A stretch of DNA of 64,000 nt from Earliella scabrosa (lineage: Eukaryota > Basidiomycota > Agaricomycetes > Polyporales > Polyporaceae), in the NCBI GenBank assembly GCA_022605405.1, contig JABYQQ010000008.1:868001-932000 (forward strand). Direction: 5' to 3'. The translations under genes and the position numbers were made by a program. Each line of letters opens with the position of its first letter. The stretch's first letter is position 1. This document shows positions 13,227 through 25,261 of the stretch, one piece after another. The notes below the pieces were generated by a model. The model saw only the letters and a list, made by a program, of their open reading frames with translations, ran no database searches and was not told the origin of the DNA.

Positions 13227-13235
13227 GAGGACCGG
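13227..13235. repeat. Target-site duplication, left copy (GAGGACCGG)
   Basis: Nine bases identical to 15047-15055, immediately outside the left terminal inverted repeat of the 1.8-kb element. Confidence 0.6.
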
Positions 13236-15046
13236 GAGAACACCAGCGTTGCCGGGGATCGTCCGGCGGACACGTCCGGCGCGGACGCCAAGCCGGACGC
13301 CCAGCCGGACGGGCGCCCAGATAAGTATCTTACATAAATTCATGACTGCCTGTCGACCGGGATCGGTTGGTGGCCCAAGCTGTCCAACCGTGACCGTCCC
13401 GACATCCAAGTCTCATCGGTCGACCGTTTTCCTGAACGCCACGTTGGTCGAGTCGGTTAACCACTGGCATCATATAGCCAACTGTTGGACCGACGTTGCC
13501 CGTCGGCCCACCCGGCGGCCGTGGTCGGTCAGCTTGCAGTGGCAGAGCAGGTAATTACTATGAAGTTCTCTCAGTGCAATATAATTGCTAGCTTAGTGAT
13601 TCCTATACAATACTCGTGGCGTGTTGCACAGCTCACTGGGTACCCGGGCCGGCTTGACCGAGGGGGCGGCCTGACCAAGATGGCGGTTAGGTCAAGTGCT
13701 TGACCGGGATGCAAGGTTGACCGGTGACGGTCAAGATAGTGCTAGCAGGCAGATCAAGAGCCTCCATGCAAACACCCGAGCATGACGCAGATACAATCTT
13801 CACATTAGTACTTACATACAACTTGAGCCTCAAGTTGAGGCTTGACCGGGATACGGCTTGCCGACCGGAGTATGGGAGACGGAGATGACGGTCAAGTCGA
13901 GAGCCTCTTGACCAGGGTATCAGAGCTTGACCGGGGTGCGAGCTCAACCGAGATAGCAGGCTTGACCGAGGTGAATAAGCTAATGGCAGCTGGCAGTCGC
14001 ATATCCTACTTATGCAATCACCTTCATGGTCTGGCAATAATAACTGCATAGAGTTGTTGATTGTAGTGACTATGCTAAGCTGACTTGAGGAGTCAAGGCT
14101 GCATGACCGGGGTACTCCCAGTCTTGACGGCGGCGGCTCGACCGGCCCGGGCGGCGTGTCAAGGCTCGACCGACTCGTGACGGGCAGGTTGATACGAGGA
14201 CCGCAGTTCAACCGTTCAAGCTTGATTAAGTACGGTGCAAACTTGACCGACTCAGAGGTCGCCGGTGCTTGACCGAGGTGACGATCAGATTCGACCGGGC
14301 AAAGTACAAGTTTGAGTACCACTGCTATAAAGTAAGTGATGTGGATCGGGTTGACCTGAGCAAGATTTGGAGCTTCTTGAAGGAGACCGGGTGGTACTGG
14401 TACTTACAACATTGACGGTCAGGTCAGGAGCTTGGGGCTGCATGACCGGGGTTAGTAAGTACTTGAAGGCGGCTCGACCAAGGTGCCCGACCGTTAGCTT
14501 GGTCACGCTTGGGGCTGCTTGATCGGGGTTAGTACTTGAAGGCGGCTCGACCAAGGTGCCCGGTTCAGAACTTGACCACCATGGTCGACCGACCCAGAAG
14601 TGAACTGTGACGGTCAGGTCACTGAGAGAGACCTAGCCTGGGGTGTGAGCTTGACCGGGGTGAGCTCGACCTACTCGGTGACCCTGACGATCCAAGTGCT
14701 AGCTCGACCGGCGTGGTCACTGGTGATACTCGGCTTAACCGCTGGGGAGGAGGCTGCTTGCTCGACCTCGAACTTCGAGGTGACTTGGATGGCGGCGACG
14801 GTCAGGCTCAGGACTCACTGAACCTGACTGGGATAACGGCTAGATTGTGACGGCCGTGTGAGCTCGACGAAAGCTCGGTCGAGCCTTCAGAGGAGGCTTG
14901 AACAACTTGGGTTTGACCGACGTTGATGGAACGATGAGTTAGATATACATAATGATTATAATTATTGGTAAATGACGATGACAAATTGTCCGGCGGACGC
15001 GATTAGCGCTGGTCCGGCGGATGCTGCCCGGCAACGCTAATGTTCA
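13236..15046. mobile_element. Non-autonomous DNA transposon with terminal inverted repeats (possibly Mutator-like)
   Basis: The ends form an imperfect inverted repeat of about 35 bp sharing AGCGTTGCCGGG exactly and, further in, a CCGSCGGAC core. GAGGACCGG flanks both sides as a direct 9-bp repeat. No transposase frame is visible in its 1,811 bp. The interior is built from a degenerate short motif (TTGACCG and its complement CGGTCAA) repeated many times on both strands. The 9-bp duplication suggests the Mutator superfamily; this is inference. The element sits between paralogues 1 and 2 of the alpha/beta-barrel family. Confidence 0.7.
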
Positions 15047-15055
15047 GAGGACCGG
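15047..15055. repeat. Target-site duplication, right copy (GAGGACCGG)
   Basis: Nine bases identical to 13227-13235, directly outside the right terminal inverted repeat. Confidence 0.6.
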
Positions 15056-15216
15056 CGATTCAGACGCTCCAGCTGCGGGCGCTTTGACTTCATCCTAGTA
15101 TCCTACCATGGACACGGTCGTGCGCGACTCCACCCTGGTGCAAACACATATCGCCCAGTGCACAGCACGGAATACCCTCTTCTCCAACAAGAGTACAGAT
15201 TGCAGTCGGTCTGAGA

Positions 15217-16022
15217 TCAATAGAGCGCTAGCGGGATATGTGACACTGTAGGTACTGAATGTAGCGCACCTAGCACGCATCTCATCAAACTTGGGAACAT
15301 CCGTCACCAGAGCCCAATGAGCCTACGTTGACGTCTACTCAGTAAGTCTCTTGCCCCACGATCGAATTGACACCTACCTCAACGCTCGTCCAGCCAATCA
15401 ACATCGCAACGTCGTTCGGCCGCTCAACGACAGGCCCCCACGTAGCCGCGACAACCCCTTCACCGCCAAGCACAGCGTTCACGAGCTCGTCTACAAAGCT
15501 CTCCAGCAGCTCCTTGGGACGGCCCTCGATCAACGTGAAGATCGCGTACTCGACTACAGGAGCCTCGAATATCTTGTATGGCTCGCTGACAGGCTTGACG
15601 TGGAGCATCTGGATCGAGTTCTCGCTGTCCTCGAAGATGGACCCTACTGAGCTCTTGAGCTTCGGGTAGGTCGTTGTGTTGTTCATCATTCGGTAATGGT
15701 CCTCAACGGTCTCCCATACTGGAACCCACCGAAGGCAGTCACTGGCAGGTGAGTCGACCTGGACTGAGTTTAACTACCAATAAGCTCACCCACGAAATGG
15801 TAGGAAGTCCTCTGGTCTTCATGCTGCATGCCGTAGTATATCCTGCATCGACACGGATGAGCTTATCAGATTGATCCTCCCTCCGGCGAAGACTTACTTG
15901 ATAAGACCTTCCTGCTGTTGGAGGATCGAGAAAGTCGCCTTCACAAGCTCCCGATCGTGCGGGGCCCTGCGAACAACTTTTGTGGCAGGAGCATACACAA
16001 TCTCGACCGCTGGAAGACCCAT
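15217..16022 (-). CDS. Small alpha/beta-barrel-like protein, tandem paralogue 2
   Basis: Same exon plan as paralogue 1. Exon 1 encodes MGLPAVEIVYAPAT and HDRELVKATFSIL, exon 2 encodes IYYGMQHEDQRTSYHFV, and exon 3 carries IQMLHVKPVSEPYKIF and the WGPVVERPNDVAMLIGW motif. The last exon starts AHWALVTDVPKFDEMRAR. The conserved ending (SHIPLALY) is in another frame from this segment, with only about 25 bases between, too few for an ordinary intron. The C-terminus may therefore be frameshifted or contain a very short intron. The function is unknown, as for its neighbours. Confidence 0.65.
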
Positions 16023-16389
16023 CTGTGCAAACTGAGGTCCGAGTTGGCGATGATCAAGGTGTAGGAACAGCGTGGAAAGATGGCGGGGCTCGGAGAGATA
16101 GCCAGGGCGAAGAAGTCGACCATCCCACTAGTACTGCGAGCGACTTCATGCCAGGCCATCGTGACCATGGTCGTCTGGCGTTCACGCTGGTCGGATTCCC
16201 AGCACTTACGCAGAATCAGCGCTCAAGATATCATTGCTTCTCACACATTGTCGGGTCCTATTCGCAGACCATACGATGCTTCGGCGCCGGAACCCTACCG
16301 AGCTGTTGGCTTCACTGTGAAGTCGTGATGATCATGAAATAGCTGTGCCATGGCTCCAGCAGTACAGGTGAGTATGTAACGCTCTCCCT

Positions 16390-17221
16390 TCAGAGCACCA
16401 ATGCCAGGGGGATGTGCACGGCTTCCATCCGCGCAATGGCCAAGCACTTGGCGACGACAGCAGCAAGTTCCGGGTTGGTTTCCCCCACCGTCTTCGTCAC
16501 CTCATAATGAGCCTGTGCACGCGCGTACCGTGAGCTCCATGCCGGCTTATAAAGCAAGCACACAGAAACTGACCTCAACACCAGACCATCCGATGAACAG
16601 CGCCACAGTGTCGGGCTTCTCGACGACGGGACCCCACGTGGTCCCAACCGCCTCGGGCGTGCGAGGCGCAGTCCTGACGATCTCCTCCATGTAGCCCTCA
16701 AGGGTCGCCCTCGACTCCTTCTCGGGCTCTAGGAGCGTGAAGGTCGCGAAGTCGAGCACGGGGGCGGAGAATGCGGTGTACGGCTCGTGCGCGACCTTCA
16801 CGTGGAACATCTGCGGGGGACCCTGCGATGGGTCGAAGAGGGTGCCGACGCCGGCGACGAACTTCGTGAAGCTCTCGACGTCGGCGGTGACCCGCTGGTG
16901 AGCCTCAAGCGACTCCCATGCTGTGGTGAGGGTTGTGGTTAGATGCCAGTTGGAGGAGGATGTGTGGAGCGATCGAGGAGGATAGCGTACCTGCGAACAG
17001 GTAGGCTGTCTTCTGGTCCTCGTGTTGGAGCCCAAAGTGGATGCTTTCCAGACCAAAGGGTCAGATCTGCATTGATTGAGTACTCATGCAAGGACGCACT
17101 TGATTAGTCCTTCAGCCGCCTTCAAGGGCGCGAATTTATCTTTCACTTCTTGAGCATGTGGGGTGGTGCGGGCCAGCTCTGCAGCAGGCCCGAACGCAAT
17201 CTCGACTGTAGGGGGGCTCAT
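16390..17221 (-). CDS. Small alpha/beta-barrel-like protein, tandem paralogue 3
   Basis: Best preserved of the three by frame. Exon 1 encodes MSPPTVEIAFGPAAELA and ends with GLIK, exon 2 encodes SIHFGLQHEDQKTAYLFA, exon 3 carries PPQMFHVKVAHEPYTAF and the WGPVVEKPDTVALFIGW motif, and the last exon runs from AHYEVTKTVGE to HIPLALVL. Intron positions match paralogues 1 and 2, so the three arose by tandem duplication. There is no signal peptide, so a cytosolic protein is likely. The ABM/dimeric alpha/beta-barrel assignment rests on strand pattern only. Confidence 0.72.
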
Positions 17222-17579
17222 GATGTTGATGATGACGATGATGGCACGGGAGAGATGTGTAGGACGTAGCGCACCGGGGGAGGTCGTTCTTATGTTGCTC
17301 GGAGGGCGCGCGACGAGATCGATATCGGGCGGTGATCCGTCTCAGGATGTGTCACTCCTGTATAGCGCAATATCCCGAGGCGTCGGGCTGGACGGATTCG
17401 CTCCTTTGTATGTACTAAGCCGTCTGTTGCAACCGGGCGAGAGTAGCGGGACCGACCGACATACCCAGTCGGATACAGTCAGATGTCACCAGCATCTTCA
17501 AACAGCCCCGGCTCAGGGAGCCGTTATGTTTGCGTGCCTGCCATTCTGAATACATTGGATACGATATGCCAGTGGACGT

Positions 17580-18651
17580 TCATGGTTTCATCAAGAAGAC
17601 GAATAAAGACCAGGTGTTCCATGGACTCGGCATCTCGCGTGTACCACGCTCCTCGAAGCCGAGCCCCTTGTACACTGCGACCTGCACGATATCGTCAGTC
17701 TTGCAGCTGGGCCATCGCGCACGATCAGGACGTACGTTGCGGAATGTCGTTGTCGAGCATGCGATACATTGTCCCAGCTCTGCTGCCTACGAAAACGTCA
17801 ATCTGAGGGTACAATTCAACACTCGAGGCGTAGTCGGGAGATACGTACCTTTCGGCGCATGGGCTCTAGCAATGCGCGTGCAATACCTTGTCTCTGTCTG
17901 TCTGGGCGGATCATGGCGGAACGCAGCCACCACACGTCGCCCAACGACTAGGCACAGTCCGGATGAGCCTCAACTAGAGCAATAGGAAGGGGCAAGGGCA
18001 CACACCACCGGTGCGAGACATTGCGAGACAAACACAGGGAAGTCTTGGTAGTACTGGGCAGAGAAGATTGAGTGTCCAGAAGTGCGAACAGTTTGATAGT
18101 CGCAACACGCACTGTCTTCATGTAGTACTCCAGCCCCTCCTTTGAGAGAGCATCCAAGAGAGGCTGGTTGATCTTCGCGCGTTCCTCCTTGCTTTACGTT
18201 ACAGCGTCGGTTCCCTCGTTCGCATCCAAAGGAGACGTACGCAAACTCACGAGATCTTCGCGGCAGCCCCAGGTGGGAGGAACAACATGAAGCCGACAAG
18301 ATCGTCCCCTTCCGTGGCAGTCCACAGATCTCCGATGGCGATTCCGTCGATGACCCATGTTCTGGTGATGAGAGGCCTGACGGACTCATCGTTCCCACTC
18401 ATCGCCAAGAAGGCGGGATCTGAAGGTACGTATGGGAAATCGGTGGTCAGTAAGGACTGCGTAACCTAAGGATTGCGAGTCTGAGCACCTACCGTCGCGC
18501 ATCAGGTCGGTCATCAGGGCGATGACATCCTCCACCAGCTCTTCTGTGTTGGATGTGAGCACGGGTCCACACGACCTTCGCAAATGTCCAAAGAACACTT
18601 ACGCGATGGCGAGATGACTTGCTGAATAAGAACGTTCGGTGAAGTCATCAT
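17580..18651 (-). CDS. GNAT-family N-acetyltransferase
   Basis: Acetyl-CoA-dependent acyltransferase of unknown substrate. The start is MTSPNVLIQQVISPS (ATG 18651 or 18648), followed by EELVEDVIALMTDLM, GDLWTATEGDDLVGFMLFLPP (strands 2-4), the acetyl-CoA loop in RSAMIRPDRQRQGIARALLE (the RxxGxA motif A), and the C-terminal motif B NVAVYKGLGFEERG, ending WSLFVFLMKP. At least six short introns with GT-AG ends join these pieces. Size and motif order fit the small fungal GNATs. No neighbour hints at a pathway. Confidence 0.8.
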
Positions 18652-19163
18652 AGGTCGGGATTCCAAGGTGTTCCCGTCGTATGTACTCTTCATATAAATG
18701 CGCTTGGTAGGCCTGCTGATGCATACTATCGGCTTCGGGCGGGGAAGTGGGTCACTTGGTTTACACTGATGCGCCACGGGCGGTACATATCTGAATCGAT
18801 GGAGATACCCTCTGATCTCGCGTCGACTTGTCTTATGTTGACTTGGTTGACGGCGGAGCTCGTTTGTACAACTTGGGGTGGCACGACCTCCTGTATAACG
18901 GATAACATGGGATTGCGATGTTAGAACTTCCAGTACCCCATGGATGTGCGCTCTGTAGACTGTCCATGGTGTTCGTGGCCGCTGGTGTGACCGAATGCGG
19001 TACCAACTTTTCGAAGATGTGCTGTTCTCGCGTGCTCTCGCCGTATGAGGGTCCGACGCACCTGTTAGATCGCATCGAGGTTCCCAGAATAGGAGAGGCA
19101 TAGTTGTTGATTCAATACTGGTACACATCAACGCTTGCTTCTGGAACGTTCCTCATACACTGT
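18652..19163. other. Intergenic region between the GNAT and MIF genes
   Basis: About 510 bases that would hold the GNAT promoter and the MIF 3' end. Open frames here show no domain or conserved-looking composition. Confidence 0.5.
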
Positions 19164-19764
19164 TTACTTCGACCAGAGCGTTTGGAAGGTAGTGCCCTGG
19201 TAGCTAGGGGATAGTATTAGCACAGAACAGCTGTTCAACGCCAACCACGCTCAACCTACCCAATGTTGGCCCTCCCAGGATCGATGAAGGTGCTGCACAT
19301 ATCATTGAACGTTCCTGAACGCCCAAGAAGCGGAATGTCTGGACTTACACATATCCCCGATCTCCCGGAATGCCCAACTTCTCCTTGAAAAACTCGAAGA
19401 ACGCCTTCGAATATTGCGCATTCTTCTCGGGCTGAAGGTTGTCCAAGCTGACCTGTTGATGGACCGGCGCGGCGATACCCAGTTTACTATTGAGAAAGTT
19501 ACCAACATGTGACAACGTACGACGGTGAGCAGGAAGGCAGGCTCGAACGTCCCGTTGAACGTCAGCGGCTTGTTGTGGTCGAGATGGACAGAGATGTATG
19601 ACTCGGGCTTGCCCAGAGTCTCAGCTGAGAACTACATAAGCAACGACCTAGCGTCAGCCCGGTTTGCCAGTGCGCCTGCACTCCATCTCGACCTTGGAAA
19701 ACTCGAGGCAGAAAGCCTTCTCGTCGGGGACGACGACGTTGGTCCTGAGGTCAAGGCCGGGCAT
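19164..19764 (-). CDS. Macrophage migration inhibitory factor (MIF)/D-dopachrome tautomerase-like protein
   Basis: Member of the MIF tautomerase superfamily, a trimeric small cytosolic protein. The start is ATG 19764 with MPGLDLRTNV. The usual catalytic proline Pro2 follows the initiator Met. Later exons give FSAETLGKPESYISVHLDHN, the strand TFNGTFEPAFLLTV, SLDNLQPEKNAQYSKAFFEF, LGIPGDRGYV, TFIDPGRANIG and the ending GTTFQTLWSK. This is full length for the family, with four introns. Pro2 suggests tautomerase activity is possible; the biological role in fungi is not established. Confidence 0.88.
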
Positions 19765-20237
19765 GATGAGAGCAAGTAGGAGGATATGGTTCGGTGGCTC
19801 CTATCGACGTCAAGCTACGAATATATCTGGTTCCGAACGCTCAGTGGTCATGAGTTCGACATCGTCTGGAGTGTTCCATGGCGTCTGCTCACCAAGATGG
19901 TCGGACATCCTCTCCGGACCTCCCAGGAGCACTGCATGCAGAGGCTTGGACCATATAGCCGTGCGAGGGTTCCCACCGCCGTGGTGGACGATGACCATTG
20001 ACGACAAAGGTGGTATCGCAAGGAGCGCCGACGCCGGGCCGCTGAAAGACGTCGAAGGCGAAGTCGAACGCGTCGTTGACGCGAGCGTCACCGGCTTCCC
20101 CACACTCGCCTAGGCAACTCTTCCCAGCTCTCCCACCAGGGAGACAACGCTGCAGGAGACCCGGTGCGTGTACTGCAGACACTCCGTAGTGTTCTGACTC
20201 ACTGTTGTGTGCGTAGAGCGAACGACCGGGGTCCGTC
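19765..20237. other. Region between the MIF gene and the amidohydrolase gene, no supported gene
   Basis: Two overlapping minus-strand frames are open here but neither resembles a known family. One would start at a CAT overlapping the amidohydrolase ATG at 20238, leaving no promoter between the two. I treat it as the shared upstream region. Confidence 0.4.
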
Positions 20238-23200
20238 ATGGTCTCCGGGGTCGAGAAGACAGGATACGCCGCGGGCTACGTGCCCGCCCCCCACTACAAC
20301 GCTCCCAGGAACACACGTTTGGTGCGAACCGCGTTGCTGTTGTCCTCCGCCGCGCTACTTTCCACACTCCTACCCGCCTCATGGACGTCGACTGGACTGC
20401 TCAACTTCACCGCCGATACGCCTTCAGCATCGGTGGCGGACCCTGCGGAGGAGTGGAAGGATGACATCTGGCCTCTTCGTGAGCAAACTCCCTGGGATAT
20501 CTCAACCGACTTCCCCTTTCCCCGACTCCTTGAATATGACGTGACCGAGGGGACATGGTTGCGACTGGACGTGAACCCGAAGACCGGAGAGATCATCTTC
20601 GACATGCTAGGCGACATCTACTGTCTTCCCGCGAGCGCATACAGCGAGTCCGCGTTGGGTTCGGACCTGTTTTCGAGGGCCGTACCAGTGACCAAGGGCG
20701 TACCACACGACTCGGACCCTCACTTCTCTCCGGACGGCACGCAGTTCGTGTTCCGGAGTGACGCTGGATTGGGTGTGGAGAACATCTGGGTCAAGTCGTG
20801 GTCGGGATGTGAGGCGGCGGATGTCAGGCCCTTGGACGCGTCAGGCGACCTGTGGGACGCGCTCCAGGTCAAGAAGGATGAAGAAGACCTTCTCGCAAGC
20901 GGTGTAAAGGAGACCGAGGAAAGGAGGCGCAACCGTCTGCTGCGAGAGGGTCGTCTTGATGGTACGTTCACGTTCATGCTACGTCAGACATATTCTTATA
21001 TGTCCTGCAGCGCGGCGAGTCACGAATGAGACGTACCGTTGGGTGTCTGACGCGCGCTTTCACCCGTCGGGCGACAAGGTCGTCGCGACTAAATGGTACA
21101 CCTCTTCCCGCAGTCTGGGCGCAGGAGAAGGTTGGGAGTACGTCATTCCGGAAGGGGACGACAACGTCAAAGCTGGGAGCGGGAAAGTCTTGGTTGGACG
21201 CACACTTCCTTTGGGGTGGACTGTTGACGACTACGGCGATCAACAAGTTGGACCTGAGCAGTTCATCTGGCAAGGAAACGACTCAGTGATCTACTCGAAA
21301 AACACGATAGACGTTGATGGGGAATGGCTGTATAGCAAAGGTACGAGTTCACGTTCTTACAGTCTCCAAATTCGTTGCATTGCTCAATCAACCAGACGTT
21401 CACAAGGGCACGTATTCCATCTTCTCCACAAACCTGACCACGAAGCGTACCACGCTCCTGGTGGATGCGTTCCCGGGTGGCGCGACTCGTCCTGAGCTCT
21501 CGCACGATGGTCGTACTTTGGCTTTCGTCCGCCGCGTTCGCGACAAGGAGGCGTTGGTATTGAAGTTCGTCAACCATCCTCAGTGTCTACGCCTTTCGCG
21601 CTAACCCTCAAACCCAGGGATCTTCAGACTGGCACCATCCGCCACATTTGGCACGGCCTGAGCTACGACTTGAGCGTTGTCTCAGCGCCCTTTGGAACGT
21701 ACCCGTCCTTCGCATTCACCCCCAGCGACGACGCGATCATCATCTGGGCTGCTGGGCAAATTTGGCATGTTCCACTGGACGCCAACTCAAATAGCGAGCG
21801 CGTCTCGGGTGGAGAACCTCAAATCATCCCATTCACAGCGCATATCGAGAAGCGCCTTGCGGAAACCCGTTCGCCCAAGACGGATATCAAGTCGGTAGAG
21901 ACCAGCGACACCCAGCGCGTGTACGCGTTTTACGAGCTTCGTGTCGACGACAAGGGCGAGAAAGTCGTGTTCCAGGCGTCCGGCGCCACGTATGTGCAAG
22001 ATGTTCAGAGCCACGGCACACACCAGGCACAGCCGGTGCCCGTGCTTCACCCCAACGCACCGTACTTCTCGCCTTCATTCGTCCCGGGCAGGACCGACCT
22101 CGTTATCCATGCGCGCTGGTCAGACGTCAACTTCACTACATTCGAATTAGCGAACCTCTCATCTGGCGAAGCGTACGAAATTAGCGGTCTCCCGCTTGGT
22201 CGTTATTATTCGCCTGTCCTGTGCGCGTGCTCCGGTTCGCAGCGCAAGATCGCCTTTTTGAAGACCGCAGGTGACTACTTGACCGGTGACGTCGTCGCGA
22301 CCGCTGGCGCGGGTCTCTACATTGGCGACATCACGCTCCCTTCGGGCTCATCCAGCAAGGTCTCCATCAAGAACGTGCAGTTCATCCCCTCGGAGACCAG
22401 CACCTACGATGTCACGCGCACTCAGATCCAGTTCCTCGAGAAGAACAAGAAGATCCTCGTGCAGTCCCCCCGTCGCGCGTTCGTCATCGACCTCGCAGCG
22501 GGTCCAAACGAGTTCGGCGACTACAAGCACGAGACGCTCGCTTCTGGGCGCATGTCCTCCGAGCTCGTGATCCCGCCGCCGACGTCGAGCTCGCTCAAGA
22601 AGGGTACACCAATCGCTATTCTTGACTTCTTCCAGGTCTACTACGCGCCCTCGGTCAAAGCTGATGACGCTGTTTGGAGCAAGCCCGCGAGTGCGACGAA
22701 AGGACTCGTGAGGGTCAGCGTGGACGGCGGACATTCGCTTGCTTGGAGTGGCGACGGCACCAAGCTCTTCTGGTTCCTTGGTGCGTTGTGTGTAGTCACA
22801 TTTTTCTGCTGTAGTGTTGACCGCTGTGCACGCCAGGCCCCTTCCTCCACCACGTCGACGTCTCCAAGCTCGATATGTGTTCGAAGAACGTACCGAAAGA
22901 CTCCAAGGACTTCGGTCTGGAGTGCACGAAGAGCCGCCCCAAGTATCAGGAGGTCATCGTCGAGTACGAGAGCGACGTCAGCCGCCTAAAGAAGGAAGCC
23001 GCCGCCTTCGCCGCGAAGCACTATGGCGAAGAGGGCGTCAAGAACGCGGACTTCTTCGTCATCGCGAACGCGACGCTCTTGACAATGGAGACCGGGAAAG
23101 TCAAGTCCGATGTCCTCCGCGATGCCGTGCTTGTCACTCGCGGGGGCGAGATCGAGGCTATCGTCGGTGTGCACGACGCCGTATTCCCGTATGGCGCGAC

Positions 23201-24755
23201 CGTGATTGACGTGGAAGGAGGTCAGTCTCAGAGGATCCTTCACTCGGCTATGCGGGTCTGAGAGGCATGTTACAGGATTCGTTGTGCCCGGTTTCATCGA
23301 TGTCCATGCGCACTGGAACGGCTTCGACACCAACTTCCCGGCCCGGTCCTGGGAGATGGAGACCTTCCTCTCATACGGGGTGACGACCCTTCACAAGTGA
23401 GTATCCACGAATACCCAGCCGATGTCGCCTCTACGGTGCTGATGGGGCATATTCGCCGCAGCCCGAGCACAGACACGGTGCTTGCCTTTGCTGAACGCTT
23501 CCGCATCGAGCGCGGACAGATGGTCGGCCCTCGGAGCTACCACACCGGAGACATCATCTATGGCGCAGGTGCTGCGGGCATCCACCAGGACATTGTGGAC
23601 ATGGACGAGGCGCGCTCTGCACTCATCAGGATCAAGGTCGAGGGCGGTCCGTCGAGCTACTCGTACAAGAACTACAACCAACCGTCACGGCAAGTGCTCA
23701 AAGTCATGATATGTGGCTCGACTCTGATCCATGGCGTAGTGCATCTCGGCAGAGGCTGCTCCTGGCTTCGCGCGAGCTAGACATGTTGTGCGTGCCCGAG
23801 GGGGTAAGCGACATGTCTCAGTCCTACGTATTGGTTCTCATCGTATCGCAGGGTATGAACTATGACTGGGATCAAACCTACATCATCGACGGCACGTTGA
23901 GCTATATGAGGTAGGCAGAGTCATTCACTGATTGTCCGAGTTCTTCGACTGTCTAGGCATGACGACAATCGAACATGCGATCCCAATCCCAGTTCTCTAC
24001 GAGGACATCTTGACCCTGTACGCTCTGAGTGGGACTGGAGCCACCCCTACCCATATCGTCAACTATGGAGGTGTCATGGGCGAGGAGATGATCTGGGCCA
24101 ACGAGGACCTGCCGAACAACGATAAGTGAGCCGTTCATGTCTCCTTCTGTTGACCCTGGTTAACCCTTGGCAGATTGAGGCGCTTCACTCGCCACGACAT
24201 TTTGCAGGGTCTGACCGAGTCCACGGCCCGTCCGATGAACTGTAAGAGCAACGGCTGCTTTGTAGGAGACTTGGTCTCATTCGGGCTTATTCTAGCATAT
24301 CAACTCGTCAACACCTCCATCTCGACTGCGAAGATGGTCCACAAGGGTCTGAAGGCCCACATTGGTGCGCATGGCGAGCCGCCGATCGGCCTGAACTACC
24401 ACGCGGAGATGTTCTTCACCAAGCTCGGCGGTCTTACCAACTACGAGGTACGCCCACTCTCCCACGATCTTAGCATCCGCTCACGCGTCTTCTCCGTCAG
24501 GTCCTCCGTGCGGCGACCTCGGATGCAGCAATCACGCTCGGGATCGAGGATGCACTCGGAACCCTCACCCCAGGCAAGCTCGCGGACTTTGTCGTGTACC
24601 CTCCTGGCGTCGACCTGCTGGAGGGCGACATCAACAGCACGCGCGACATCCGCTTTGTGGTCAAGGGCGGCCGTGTATGGGATGCGGCGACTATGGTCGA
24701 GGTGTGGCCCGTGGCGGGACGACGAGAGCCGATGCCGCCTCTGAATGCGGAGTGA
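20238..24755 (+). CDS. Membrane-anchored beta-propeller (TolB/DPP6-like) amidohydrolase
   Basis: A large protein of roughly 1,250 residues. A short cytosolic N-terminus and one hydrophobic segment (ALLLSSAALLSTLLPA, about residues 32-47) predict a type II membrane anchor or uncleaved signal. A beta-propeller of repeated SDARFHPSGDKV and PELSHDGRTLAFV-type blades covers most of 20.4-22.8 kb. The amidohydrolase domain follows, with the metal-binding HxH in VPGFIDVHAHWNGFDTNFP, a further His in MTTIEHAIPIP, and the terminal GTLTPGKLADFVVYPPG and FVVKGGRVWDA strands. About ten introns, mostly in the hydrolase half, are inferred from frame changes. The substrate is unknown; a hydrolase for cyclic amides or peptides is the family expectation. 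Confidence 0.82.
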
Positions 24756-25261
24756 ACGTGGGATCAGTTCCAGACCCGTGTCGCTGTTTGGATATCATGT
24801 TGTACAGTAAGTGCGAACGCTTGCTACAGGCAGCCTGCGAGGGCGCCGTGCACGTGTGGTACATAACATCCAGTATCTCCAAGTATCTCCGCGTTGTTGT
24901 GGCTCGAGCCTTGAAGCTCAGCATGTTCTCCCAACTTCCTCCGCTGCCCGGACGCGATCCGACATATAGTGCTAGTCTTGTCGACTCAATAAACGCAGCT
25001 ACTTCCTCCGGAGACGAACCTCTGGGTTGTCTAGAGCCCCACGACCGCTCCGGTGGCATTGGCGGGCCCTGCAACTACAGGCGCCCTACAGAGAGTGCGT
25101 TGATGAGCCACTAACAATGTTGACTAGGACCAGATCTCAGCAATGACGGTGTCCGTGCTTCACGCAAGTGAGATAGATCGGCAGCAGATCACCATCGAAG
25201 TATGTATTCGTCCTCTCCAACGACATCAGACGGTGCTTATATGTACCTATACCTAGGCAGC
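24756..25261. other. Convergent intergenic region
   Basis: Five hundred bases between two converging genes. No terminator-like or coding signal that I can support. Confidence 0.45.

Noticed and set aside
19810..20240. Minus-strand frames divergent from the amidohydrolase
   Set aside because: Starts would overlap the amidohydrolase ATG; two frames compete and neither resembles a family.
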